64,000 bases of DNA from Thuidium tamariscinum (lineage: Eukaryota; Streptophyta; Bryopsida; Hypnales; Thuidiaceae). Position 1 is the stretch's first letter. The number at the start of each line of letters is the position of its first letter. The stretch covers positions 10,478,001-10,542,000 of the forward strand of contig OX344751.2 of the NCBI GenBank assembly GCA_947034885.2, given 5' to 3'. Made by a program: the position numbers and the translations under genes. Positions 1 to 10,975 of this stretch are shown here, in pieces. Under the pieces are notes generated by a model. The model saw only the letters and a list, made by a program, of their open reading frames with translations, was not told where the DNA came from and did not search any database.

Positions 1-665
1 TAAGATAGGGCACCATTTTAGAACCCTCTCCATTCAAGAGCCTCCTCCTATACATGTCTTAGTTGACATCACTGTTGATGTCTCAATTGACATCTTAACT
101 AATATTTAAAAAACAATGTTAGAATTCTTATATGGCATCAATGTGTGATGACATGGCATGCCACATCAGTTGTCACTTTTTTGTTTTTTTTCTTGGAAAA
201 TTTGCTATAAGGCCACCCTTCTCCTATTATTTCACATTTGTTTTGCATTGTACCTTAGCTCCTAATAACTTTTAGAACTTACTTGTAGTCATAGACTTGT
301 TTTGTTTGAGACATCTACTCATTTTTTGAGACATTCAACTAAATTATGTCCTCATAGCCACAATCTCATCTTCCATCTTTCATTCTAAAAAACATTATTG
401 TTCATTCTTGCTTAAATCCAAAAAAACAAGGGCTTCTATTAGTAAATAGTTGCATGTCTTCCCTACAAAGAAAGATTCTTTGTCATCCATTGGACACCAA
501 ACATCCATATTGGTATTCAACAATTAAAACAACATGGTTGAATTCTATATACAATGAGTTTTTTCTTAACTTAATCATTTACAATATAATGTTTTTTTAA
601 CTCAGCAAAATTTGGAAATTATTTATGCATAGTAGAAAAAAAATTTGAAAATTTTGACTCAAAAG
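1..665. other. AT-rich intergenic DNA, no gene seen
   Basis: No supportable coding region. The first ~35 bases (TAAGATAGGGCACCATTTTA...) recur almost exactly at 37,878-37,905, where they form the right end of a short inverted-end repeat. The window therefore opens inside or at the edge of another copy of that element. The rest is low-complexity A/T-rich sequence. Confidence 0.6.
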
Positions 666-875
666 TTGGAAAATCAAACTAGCTTTTGTTTCCAAAATTC
701 TATTTGAGATTTGAGCTTCCAATAAAAAATTATGAACAAAATCCAAAGAGGATGTAAAAAAATGTTGAAAAAATATTTTCTTTTACATCCTCTCTCAAAT
801 TTTGTCTATAACTTTTGATTGAAAGCTTAAAATTTCAAACAAATTTTTAGAAATGAAAGATAGTTTGATATTCCA
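666..875. repeat. Fold-back (hairpin) element, older copy
   Basis: An imperfect inverted repeat about 210 bases long. The left arm begins TTGGAAAATCAAACT (666) and the right arm ends AGTTTGATATTCCAA (875). The arms meet near 765-790 around GAGGATGTAA and TTACATCCTC. By eye the arms match at roughly three quarters of positions. Arm sequence (ATCAAACTA...TCCAAAA...AAAGTTAT) resembles the larger, better preserved hairpin at 25,496-26,075, so both belong to one fold-back family. No coding potential was seen. Confidence 0.7.
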
Positions 876-1817
876 AATTTTTATAGCCTAAAGTTTAAAA
901 ATTTAGCAAAAAGTTAATCTATTATATCTAAATGGATACCAAAGTCTATCGAGTTGAATGAATACAAAACTAGACACAGTTTAGTAAAAAAATCATTATA
1001 TATCATGTGTAGTTGTATGGTGGTGTCATGGTTGGAGTTTCAACTTTTCATGTGTCAATCATATAGAAGATCTTGGATTAAAACCCAATTAGTGACCCCA
1101 TGGTGTCACATCATGTAGCCCATGTGGTGTGATTGCGTGCTATTGTGTTAACTTGCCTACAAGGTGGACTTTGGGACCACCACATTAGCAAGGCCACTGG
1201 GGCTTAGATGGATTTGGCTTTTAATTGCCTAGAATCTCTATAAAAAAAATTATTTTTTTGTAGATTTGACCAAAACAATTTTAAAAAATCAATAGTTTTT
1301 GGTTGAATTATGGCTAAAACAACGCATCTAAAACAATAGATGGGATCAACAAATTTGAGTTTAAATTCTATTGTTTTGGTCATTGAATTTTTTAGTAGTG
1401 AAAGAAAATTTGTAGGAAAAATGAAAATGGCATCTAAACCAAGTTGTTTCATATATTTTGGACCTACATGGGATTAATTATGAACTTTTGAAGATAAAAT
1501 ATAGTGGTCACAAATGTTGTCTACTTCTTGAAATGTTCACCATTGGTGCATTGAAGAAAGCAAAATGCACCTTTGTTTTGGAAGATGCTATTAAAATTGA
1601 ATTTATTTTTGGACCTCCTACCTTCATTGCAATTCCAATCAAATTCATTGCAACTCCACTATTGAATATTTTTTGTATGCTAGCCTTTACAATGGAAGAA
1701 TATTCAACAATTACTTTTATCCATTCAATTTTTGGAAATTTTATTTGTAGCATCCATTTTTTCAACACTAAATTTTTTTTCTCTTGTTTTAGTTTCAAAC
1801 TCTCTTAAAATGAACAC
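876..1817. other. Intergenic AT-rich DNA
   Basis: No gene recognised. Short frames here (for example the 116-codon frame at 1,458-1,808 and its antisense) show no family signature and have the F/I/L/K-rich composition expected of AT-rich noise. Around 1,398-1,455 a stretch reading ...GGCATCTAAACCAAGTTGTTTCATAT resembles repeat sequence at 37,700 and 58,950. Confidence 0.5.
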
Positions 1818-1819
1818 TA

Positions 1820-2092
1820 AGGTGGGTACACCTAAAAATGCCATTTATTCACACTGTGCCTAGTTACTATTATTAGTTTATTCAAATTTTCATATAGTCT
1901 TGTTGGCAAGTGAAATCATGTTCCAATGCACCAAAGAACGCAAGATTTAGATACCATATGCAAAAGTTATTAATAGTCAAAGTCAGGTTTTTAAAGTGTC
2001 ATCTATAGTGTATGAACATGATTGATTTTAGAAATGTATGCGCATTGTAGATGGCGCTTTTGGAAACAAGGCACTTTTGGATGTACCTACCT
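1820..2092 (+). mobile_element. 273-bp TA-flanked MITE, copy 1
   Basis: The left end AGGTGGGTACACC follows TA (1,818-1,819) and the right end is GGATGTACCTACCT. Between them is a body shared with copies at 19,251, 20,344 and (inverted) 44,978, including GTTCCAATGCACCAAAGAAC and a segment ending GTAGATGGC. Length is 273 bases, identical to two other copies. Terminal inverted repeats plus apparent TA target duplication suggest a Tc1/mariner-type non-autonomous element. The right flank here is TG, a decayed TA. Confidence 0.8.
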
Positions 2093-2661
2093 TGGTAATA
2101 GTAGGAGTCTTTTGGAGTTGGAATGTGCCTTCTTTCTTTTGAGGGTAAGATTCTACATGTATACAAGAAGCTTTTGGCCCTTACCTAGGGTGACCACTTG
2201 AAATCCAACATCTTTTGAAACCCATAAGTGCCAATATGTGTATCATTTGTCATTGCATATTTATGTTAGGCAAACAATTCTAGGCTTTAAAGGCTCACTA
2301 GAGGCAAATGCAATCTTATCTACTCAAGAACAATTTGAAAAAAATTACCCTAAACTTCATCAATTTGTCATTTTTTAGTGATATCTTTTATTTTATTTTA
2401 TTTTATATTTGTCTTACAAACATTTGGATTATGAACTCAAGTCTTCATACAAAAAAATTGTACCTAAAAATGAAATATGTGGCTATAAAATATAAATTGA
2501 ATGCATTACTTAATTTAACAATATTTCTTGAAAATGCAAGGACATTAAGATGAAACAATGGTCTATATTGTAACCTACAATCATTAAACAATGCTTATTA
2601 CATTTTTATATTCTTGATTTTTTTTTAAACCTCAAATATAATTGTGAGAACCAACACATTA
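2093..2661. other. Intergenic AT-rich DNA
   Basis: No gene recognised. The 81-codon frame at 2,308-2,553 is hydrophobic, K/N-rich and without a family signature, so I do not call it. Confidence 0.5.
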
Positions 2662-4597
2662 GAGGGGATTCAAGGCCTCAAAAGGGCCATTTCGGGGTTA
2701 TTCCCTAAAATTGTTTCCGTAACTGCTGGCTGCTATCAGGCCAACATTTACACAAAAAAGAAACATATTTCAGGAACATCCCAGATTTCTAGGCACTTAT
2801 CAAGTTCATTTCAAACTTCAAACATTGCTTAACAAAACTATATATTGACTCTATTAATTCAAAGTACTAGTCCAATGTTGTACTCCTTTAAATATATACT
2901 TTATCACTTTGTTGAATAAATCAGTCTTAGTGAGGATATCACAAACTCACACCCTAATACAAACATCTCTTTAAATTGTGAGTTACATGTATTACATGTG
3001 TTACAGAGTATCTTACAAACCATCTACTAATCAAAGTTTCCAATATGTGCACATATGAGCAAGGATCACCTAAGTAACTGTATCTAACTCCTGTAAACAT
3101 TATCACATATGTACATTACATGTGCAAACTTTCCAACCTAAGCCACTGATGAACTGAGTATAAGGTTTAAAATATTTGCAAGGTATCAAAAAATACTCTG
3201 AAAGGCCGCAGGCCTCACTTGTGCCCATCTCAGGAACAAGACAACAAATTGTTTGTTAGTGAGGATACAACAAATGTCTTTAGTCTACAGACACATGTTA
3301 TAGCTTTCACACAGAGACATCTTAGATACAAAACATATAGCAACAATAAACCTTTACAAAATCAAGTCAAGAAAACCTGAAGAAGGGACATGTTAGATTG
3401 TGAAGACACCATTTTTTCACCACAACAGTAAACTAACAGGCTCTAGTATTCACAGTAGATAACATCAACTTGATAGTAAGCCCTTGTGTTCACAACAAAT
3501 AGCAGTTGAAAAGCTAATCAAATCAGGTACTTCAGCTAATTTGATAAGAAACTTCACCAAGATATATCATATTCCTTTCCTGAGTACCTTTCGAGAAGAA
3601 ATTTTAGTTTCACTGGCTAAAATCCTACATTTTCTTGCACCAACCAGTTGCTTGGAGAATACTCTCGGCTAGGCCTTAAGAAAATAAGGGATATTATTTT
3701 TTTTCCTCTAAAATGATCGGGTTTTTCCTGAAACTTTGAACTTCATTCAAAAAATTTGGATTTCAACCAGCTAACTTGTAATTAAATGCCACTACTCCCC
3801 GTTCATTGACCCTGCCAAGCTTGTTGCTGATGAGCTAGTTTGTGAAATTGTAAATTTGCCCACAACCGTTACTAGTCACTATTTGTGGATTAATTTTAGT
3901 ATGCAGTCCCCATTAGAGAAGGAGCGCCAAACTAATCTTCCCTTAAGCCAGACTGCAAGCTGACACTAGAAATATTAGTTGTTAGCTTAGGGTGCATGTT
4001 TGAATAGTTTGCTGGGCAAGAATCCATACAGCATGACCATGATATTTACCATCTAATTTCTTCTACCATCCATGTCTAATCAAGATGAAAATCAGATTGG
4101 AGATTCAGCTTAGTACATATAATACTACCTGTCATTTGCTCCTTGGCTTAATAAGGCCATCAATTAACCAGATCAAGGTTGCTAAAATTTAATCACTCTT
4201 TTTGAAAAATAATTTACTTATTTCTCATGATTGATGGTGAGTGTTTGTATAAAAACAAAAACATCAAACAAACCCATCTGATAATTCAGTTTGTCTATGT
4301 AAGTAGCAGTAGTCATCATTTATTAAAAAGGACTGTTTACTCACATTAAATCCTTCTCATTTTTGAAACTTAATTTTTAAATCTGAATGTTAGTCCAAGA
4401 ACTAACACTTGAAGAGGAAGTCTAGAAAAAAGAAAAAGAAAAAAAGAAAAAATTTGGATCCTAAAATATGGAAAAAAAAAACAATTTTTTTAATGACGTG
4501 GCACTCTCTCGACCACGTAGGATTCCTATTCACGTGGCAAAAACTACATTCCCGCAGTCCGGGAACCCGCAGTCTTCTAATGGCCTCAAAAATCCCC
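2662..4597. mobile_element. Long member of the TA/GGGGA...TCCCC repeat family with ~1.6 kb internal sequence
   Basis: The left end GAGGGGATTCAAGGCC follows TA at 2,660-2,661. The right end ...CTAATGGCCTCAAAAATCCCC precedes TA at 4,598-4,599. The left terminal block (GGGCCATTTCGGGGTT...GCTGGCTGCTATCAGGCCAAC) and the right block (CTCGACCACGTAG...GCAGTCTTCTAATG) match, in the same order, both ends of the 321-bp copy at 41,123-41,443. They also match, reversed, the copy at 27,259-27,535. The interior (about 2,780-4,390) is absent from the short copies and is less A/T-skewed. It could be captured DNA or a nested insertion. No protein was recognised in it. Single-event unity of the two ends is inference. 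Confidence 0.5.
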
Positions 4598-7264
4598 TAA
4601 TGACATTTGTATATTTGTTTGTCAAATTGTTGATATTTTAAATATTGAAAAATGTAAATTTCCTTCAATTTTTGTGTACAACAATTTGAAATGATGTTCA
4701 CTAACATGCCAAGGCACAAAAGGTTTTTTTAGTGTTCTAAGAAAAAATTGATAAAAGATAATGTATATTCCAATCCATAGTCAACAAAATCGAGGTTTAT
4801 ACATGGCTAAGTTTGAAATTAGTTCTTTTTCAAAATCACATTTGATTTTTTCTTCAAACTTCTATGGTAATGTGAAGTATGTCATACACTAAAACTTGCG
4901 TATATATTTTTTGACTTTGTCCATTCATGCTCATGGTATAGTTGTTTGAGTGAAAACATTTTAGATTTTTACTTAGTTTGAGGAGTCTATATACACCTAC
5001 AACAAAAAATTTAGATGTCTTTTACATTTGTATTTGCACTATGTATTTGATATGAACTTTGTTATCTGTTTCTTCAAATTTTCATGACAATTCTAGATTT
5101 TTGAGAAGAAACTAAGAAACTTATAAACTTTAAGAAGAAATGTGATTTCATCTTCAAAAAATAAACAAAAAATATTCATTTATACACAATCAAGAAATTG
5201 GAGGCAAAAAATTTTGATTTTGATTTCAATTCTCACAAAACACTCTTAGAAAACTTGTATTTATTTCAAGGGAAGATTAGAAAATGTAATTCCTTTACAT
5301 ATAGGGCAAATTGCTAAACTAGAAACTATGTTGTTTTCATCTACAATCTTTGAACCCATCCATTTCTTGACACACGGATACATCAAGCAATACCTTTTTA
5401 CAAGTATGAAAGCCAATTATTTTCTCTATTTTTTACTCGCAATAAAAACTTTACAAATTTTTTTTATCGAATTTTCGCTCATGTTTTCAAATTACAACCA
5501 CTCTTTATGTCAATTCTACATGCTAACTTTGGTTTTCTTCCCAAAAGAAGGAGAAAACTAACTTAGTTTGTATATGACCTCTTCAAAGGGCATTACTTTG
5601 TTCCTAAACTCATCCCTTCAAAGATGAAAGTGCTTTTTACTTAGATTTTCAATGATATTTGATCAATGAAAGGTTTATTATCTACATTGGTTCATCATTT
5701 TCAAAATATGAACATCCACTAGAAGGAATTCGTTCTTTTTTTGACATGCGTGGATTTTTTAGAGCATATTTTTTTGATATCTACACTGGCATCTAGTTAT
5801 TTTTATGTCAGAAAAAAACATCCAATGAACATCATGAAAAACACAAAAACAGTTAAATGTCAATGAAAACATTAAAAAAAATCAGTTCCAAAAAATCTAG
5901 GTGTGGCAAAAAAAACATGGGTTCCTTCTAGTGACCCTCATTTCTATAAGAATATCTTGAATGTGGAACTAGAAATGGGCATTGAAAAGTATTAAGAACA
6001 TCAAAGCTTCCTTCTAGATTATTTAGAAGGTAGGCCACGCCTTTTGCAAGCTTGCCACTTGCTCTAATTTAGCAATAAGCTCAAGCCTAGCAAACACAAT
6101 GCATAAGTTTTTCTTAAAAATTTTAACTACATCACTTACTCTTTATCAGGGTGCTACAAGTGAGGTGTTTGAATTTGTACACCATACTAAAAAAAATTGA
6201 GCTTTGAAAGTACTGTTGTGTGCTAAATAAATTGTGCCAAAATGTTGAGCAAGGGCTCTCAAGCAAAGAGCCCTTGAGTAGGGTTTTTTTTCTATTTTGG
6301 AGAAAGAGCCACCTGTTTATTCAATACTCATATGATAATTGGGTGATATCTATATAGAAACTAGTTGATACTTTAGATAAACTTAGGCTACTAGTCTCTA
6401 AAGGTAGTCATAGTTTGACTATTTTGAAACAAAAAAAAGAAAAAATCCTTAACAAAAAGTAATCAACATCTTTTGGTTGTACATTGAATAGGGATTCTAA
6501 GGGGACCAATTTTTTTTGAAGGGACTAAAAACTATAAATGTTTGAAACATGATGTACAAACCTTGCACACTTCAATATGTATTGATGTAAATTAAAAGGT
6601 AGATATTTATATAGTATGGAATGTTAGTTGATTAGTGTAGTAGAGTACTCTTAAACTGACCCTTTTCTTCAAATCATCCTCTAGGAAGCTTTGAAATAGA
6701 TATGTATTGATTGGGGAATGGACTAATGATTATGTCAAAATACAATAAGGTTTCATTCATACTTCCTCAATGGTTGGTTTAAGAGCCACAGTAGGTCCAT
6801 TACTAACTAAATGGATAGGTGTCTATTTAATTTTTTCAAAATAAGAATTGGCAACTCAATAACCTTCTTACTTGTGCTAAAAAAATCCTAAATCCTAATA
6901 ATAATAATCAATTCAAGCTTCCATTTAAGTTTTAGTGAGGCTCACATTTGAGAACCATCTCTACTACTTTTTGCATGCCGCAATGCTTGTTTTTAGTAAA
7001 GCCATATCTTTTTTTAGACCATATGTGTGTGAGTTTTGTAAGGTCTAGAAGTCATGTATAGATCCCTATGGCAAATTTCTCTGAAAATTCATATCTAATT
7101 CATATATGCTCCCAAAATATGATACCACTTTTGTTAAATTCTGCATGAATTTGTCTTTATTTGAAAAGAAAGGAAAAATATTTTGAAGCATCTAAAACCC
7201 ATATAGAAGCACTTCAAAGGTCGCTTTAAGAACCCACTACTCTTATGGGTCGTCGATTAATAAG
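4598..7264. other. Intergenic AT-rich DNA upstream of the zinc-finger gene
   Basis: No gene recognised in about 2.7 kb. A small perfect hairpin (CAAGGGCTCT, 7-base loop, AGAGCCCTTG) lies at 6,250-6,276. Composition changes sharply near 7,210-7,290, where GC-richer gene-associated sequence begins. Confidence 0.5.
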
Positions 7265-7611
7265 TTAACTAAAAGTGGACGACAGCGCCGCCAGAGCATC
7301 TCGCAGTAAATTGCATTTGACGGACGATCCGCAATTGGCGACAGTCTTCGTCATTCTCGTCGACTCCGTCGTGTTCATCGTCTCTTCTTCGTCGCCTTGT
7401 TCCTCTTGGAAATTCCACCTGGTGGAGTTAATGTTCAGTTTCTCGCTGTGAATGCGAGGATTTCGTTGCCGATTCCAATCTTCCCCATGAAGCCTCGGCA
7501 ATTGTATTTTATTGGACAGGGTGGCGCCTCTGGGTTGTTTCGCCAATTTGAAATTCGGCCATTTCGGCACTCTGCTGGAGGTTGAGAGGGAGTGTGAGAT
7601 TTCGTTTCTTC
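7265..7611 (+). promoter_or_regulatory. Probable promoter-proximal region and noncoding first exon of the zinc-finger gene
   Basis: GC-rich sequence with CG-rich runs (TCGTCATTCTCGTCGACTC) ends at a strong splice-donor context TTCG|GTGAGTATGG (GT at 7,612-7,613). The nearest good acceptor before the coding start is TTTTGCAG at 9,010-9,017, 22 bases before the ATG at 9,040. The likely transcript therefore has a noncoding exon ending at 7,611 and a leader intron of about 1.4 kb. A 62-codon upstream frame (7,397-7,585) lies in the proposed exon. Transcription start is unknown. Confidence 0.4.
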
Positions 7612-7619
7612 GGTGAGTA

Positions 7620-9039
7620 TGGTTTGTCTTGTGATGGCGTTCAATTGAGGCATCGGAAGCTGGACAGGCAAGAGTAGCGCTTTAATTTCATGTGGTTGTG
7701 GCCGGGACATGTGTGCGTGGCTTTCATTCTCGCGCCTTCGTATGCAGTACTTGGCTGAAAGTTTCGGGTTCGTGAAATTTTTTGTTGTGGCAAATTGATT
7801 GTGAGCTGATGCAGTGGTGCAGTGTGAGTATCGTTTACAAATAGAAAGGAGAATGAAATTGGGTGTCTGATTTGGTTTGCGAAGTCTTCAGGAAGATGTA
7901 GTGTTGGAGTCTTGCGGCCGATCTTATGTTTGTGTGGAAGTTAATTTTAAATTGTGTGCAAATATGGGTCGTTCGAGAAGTACTTGAAGGTTTCTTTGCT
8001 TTGGTGTTTGATTAATTCCTCTTACCGTTGAGATTAGGAAAGCCTGAGGGTGTGCATTATTTCGTTGCGGAGCTTTCTGTGGACGCGGAGTTTCCGTATT
8101 GTGTGTGTTGTGTGATGGCGTTCAATTGAGGGATCGGAAACTGAGATGGCAAGATTAGCAAGGTTATGTGGCCTTGGTTGGTATGAATACATGTGCGATG
8201 CTATTCAGTCACGTTATTCGCAGTTCGTTGCGAAGAGTTTGTGATTCATTAATTTCTTGTGTCGAATTTGTACTGATGTGGTGGTGGAGCTAGTGTTCGT
8301 AGCGCCTATGGAAGGAAAGTGATTTCGGAGGTCTGATTTCGTTTACTAACCCTGAAGAAATACCTATGGAGTATTTCTGATCATTTTGTTGCATTTTCTT
8401 TTGAATCATATGCATAATAGAGCATTCGATAGTTAATTGAAGGTTTCTTTAATTTGGTGTTCAACTCCACTCGCGAGTTGGAATGTCTGAGGGTGTATAA
8501 GCTCTTGTAGAGGTGGATGCTTTGTGATCTTAGGAGCTAGTAGCAGTGTGAGCGACAATGTAGTCGTGCAATTGGAAGCTAGAAAGGTCAGTAGTACCGT
8601 TTTCTCTTGAGTTGTGTCTGGCATGTATGACACGCTTTATAGTCCCTATTTGCAGTTCGTTGTTGAGGGCTTCTGGTTCACTAATTTCTTGTGGCGTATG
8701 TGTGCTGATGTCCGTGTGGAGTTTAGCGCTCGCGGGGAGAAATAGAGTGAAAATTGGGAGTTCTAAATTATTTACGAAGCCTTCAGGAAGGAGTAGCTTT
8801 GGAGTTGTTTATGATCGTTTTGTCTAAGTTTGTTGTTCATTAAATTGTGTGCATTATGGAGTGTTTGAAAAGGTGCTTGAAGGTTTCTTCCCTTGGTGTT
8901 TTATTGCTCTTGGTGTTGGGAGTTGGAGAGTCTGCGGGTGTGCAAGCTGGGGAGAAGTATAGGATTGAGGGGCAGTGTATTGTGCACTTAATGTTGACTT
9001 ATTTGTGAGTTTTGCAGGCAAGGACCAGTGTGAGCAAGA
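7620..9039 (+). repeat. Three diverged direct repeats in the leader of the zinc-finger gene
   Basis: Units of about 400-480 bases run at roughly 7,620-8,095, 8,100-8,510 and 8,520-8,960. Landmarks recur in order. GATGGCGTTCAATTGAGG occurs at ~7,634 and ~8,114, with CGTGCAATTGGAAGCT at 8,565. GCAGTTCGTTG is at 8,220 and 8,653. Then come GAAGGTTTCTTT at 7,987 and 8,440 with GAAGGTTTCTTCCCTTGG at 8,879, and finally TCTGAGGGTGTATAAG or TCTGCGGGTGTGCAAG. After unit 3 a partial unit starts near 9,023 and runs into the coding start. CAGTGTGAGCAAGAATG there matches CAGTGTGAGCGACAATG at 8,543-8,559. The repeats lie within the proposed leader intron. Confidence 0.75.
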
Positions 9040-10432
9040 ATGTATTCGTGCGAGGTGTGTGACTATTCGACCTATTTGAAGTACGAGTTGGAAGAGCACA
9101 TAGAGGAGAACCATTATGTTTGTAACTCTTGCGATCGAATATTCCGCACCCGTAATGCTTTAAGACAGCACTATCTCGATTCGCAGCTCCATAACTACTG
9201 CGGGATCTGCGAACGTCACTTTCAGTCAGCAGCTGCGTTGCGTGGACATCAAGAGACACACCAGCCTAGAGACATCAAGTGCCCCCGGTGTGATCGCGGC
9301 TTCCCATCTGCTTCAGCGATGGCGAAACACGTAAGACGTCACATCATCTTTTGGGTCTTCATTGCTTCTTTTGCTAGCTTGTTCGTATTTCTGAACATTG
9401 TGGCGACCGTACAATGTCTTCGGGCAATGTACTTACGGTCTTATATGGTTATTGTCTTCCTCGGATGGATTGAGCAACGGAAGAAACGAAGGAATGCAAA
9501 CGAGGTGGTTCCCAGGCGCAATATCTATGACTTCCCACGACAAGTGCTTGCGTTGCAATGTGCTCCCTTTCAGCTTTTCCGCATGTGTACCTCCTAACCA
9601 GATTTTCTTCCAATTAGCTTGTATAATCTAGACGATCTTATAGACTTTCTTGCTCGTCAGCCGATGAACAGTGTTTCTATTTCTTGTTCAGGCGGAGCAG
9701 GGTAAGTGTTTCGGCCTCACACATCCGCAGATAGTTCAGAAAGTTCGGGATTGGGAAGCAAGTTCTGGCAACCCGAATCTTCTCACAGTGCCTCGACTCG
9801 GCTATTCCAACACCAAAGCAAGGTAAGACACTCCAAACACGTTGACGGTTGCATTTATCTTTGGCTAGGAAGTCGGATTCAGTATCTTCTCTCGCTGCAA
9901 ATCAAAGAAGTTTGTCCTCTGAATTTCTGGCTGATTTCCAATTGTAAATTTCGCAGTCCTGGGTCAATAATAAAGGCCAGTGAAGCAGCATACAATGGAT
10001 CTGCCTACGAATGTTACTTTTGCGAAAGAGTGTTCAGCAAATTTGTCGGCTTGAATCAGCACCTGAACTCTGGCACTCATTTCGGCAAAGAATTCCGATG
10101 CAAACATTGTGGCTACACTGCTACCTGTAAGATTCGGAGCCTCTGGGATTGTGAAATTGTGCTGGAGTTATGAAGTTTGGCAGGCCGTCTCTAAAGTAAG
10201 CTGCACTGGTGGTAAAGTAAGGACCTGGCATGGAGAAGCTGGGAAGTGGGATTTATTATTATAATCTCTTGATCAATGCCCTATCTACCTGTATTGAATG
10301 GTTTTGGGTATTGGATGTGCAGGGTTGTCTGGTTTGATTGCCCACTTGGAATCTGAGAAATGTGGCTTCTTGACTCGTTCGCAAGTCCGAAACCTGGCTG
10401 CACCCATTGCACAACTGCGAATTGGAAACTGA
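9040..10432 (+). CDS. Six-finger C2H2/C2HC zinc-finger protein, fungus-like finger pattern
   Basis: Coding exons read as 9,040-9,330, 9,692-9,822, 9,957-10,126 and 10,323-10,432. Together they give 702 nt, i.e. 233 aa plus TGA, with all introns GT-AG. Fingers: C4-C7-H20-H25; C28-C31-H44-H51 (H-x6-H, U1-like spacing); C54-C57-H70-H74; C81-C84-H97-C103 (split by intron 1); C160-C163-H176-H182; C189-C192-H205-C211 (split by intron 3). No QALGGH motif of typical plant C2H2 factors is present. The H-x5-C fingers (HLESEKC) followed by short linkers (GLTHPQIV, FLTRSQV) and the four-plus-two layout resemble C2H2 proteins common in fungi; that is from memory of the family. Role: putative nucleic-acid or protein binding, nuclear by inference; target unknown. 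The start is the first ATG after the leader acceptor and lies three codons before finger 1. It has no repression motif or other domain. Confidence 0.85.
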
Positions 10433-10825
10433 CAGACGCACGCACCTGTCAATGACATATGGTCTTATATATCCTGCTATCCTGTTATCAAATGCATACA
10501 CGGAAGCAGCTTTTCTTTTTGTCCTGGCTACCCAGAAGCAGGTGTTCCCTTCGCAGCGAAAGCGGGTCACACTCAATGATCGATAGACCTAAGCTTTTCA
10601 GACAGTCCCCAACTTCTGCTTGCTTCAACACTTGGCAAGATTTTTTTTCTTTTGTACAGAGCCGTTTGTGGTTCGTTTTCGTCTAAATCTGCGTAGATCT
10701 GATTCAGTTTTGAAATTACAGACTCGTTAAACTCGATCTAGTGTTTCGTTCGTAAACCTTACTTTGAGCTACGGAGGATATTGATTGCCAAGCAGGCAAA
10801 CAGGGCTTGTTCATTGTTTTTTCTT
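10433..10825 (+). other. Probable 3' untranslated region of the zinc-finger gene
   Basis: Sequence after the TGA keeps gene-like base composition to about 10,820 and then turns AT-rich at a dispersed repeat. The poly(A) site cannot be placed. Short frames here on both strands have no family signature. Confidence 0.4.
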
Positions 10826-10975
10826 GGAAGTGCCAAAGTGGCGATATAAAATGTTATAGTGGCGCTCCTAATTTTAACTTTCATCCACATAGTGGATAGA
10901 AAATATCACATTTGCACATCACTATATCACGTGTCCAAATTTCTATTTTCATCCACAATCTGGTGGTTTCCTTGA
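10826..10975 (+). repeat. Dispersed repeat (TTCATCCAC...GATAGAAAATATCA), copy 1
   Basis: GTGCCAAAGTGGCGATAT, TTCATCCACATAGTGGATAG, AAAATATCACATTTGCACAT and CTATTTTCATCCACAATCTGG recur in the same order at 28,336-28,478. The repeat begins where the zinc-finger 3' region ends. Type is unknown. Confidence 0.6.

Noticed and set aside
665..790. TPS phosphatase-like half as an active trehalose-6-phosphate phosphatase (protein residues)
   Set aside because: These coordinates are amino-acid positions in the 47,393-55,715 gene product. The catalytic DxDGT motif is replaced by GFNSTIT and the GDDxxDE region is degenerate (GHFLSKDED), so activity is unlikely.
1458..1808. 116-codon plus-strand frame and its 96-codon antisense
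   Set aside because: The frames are mutually overlapping and rich in F/I/K with no domain, and they lie in AT-rich DNA between repeats.
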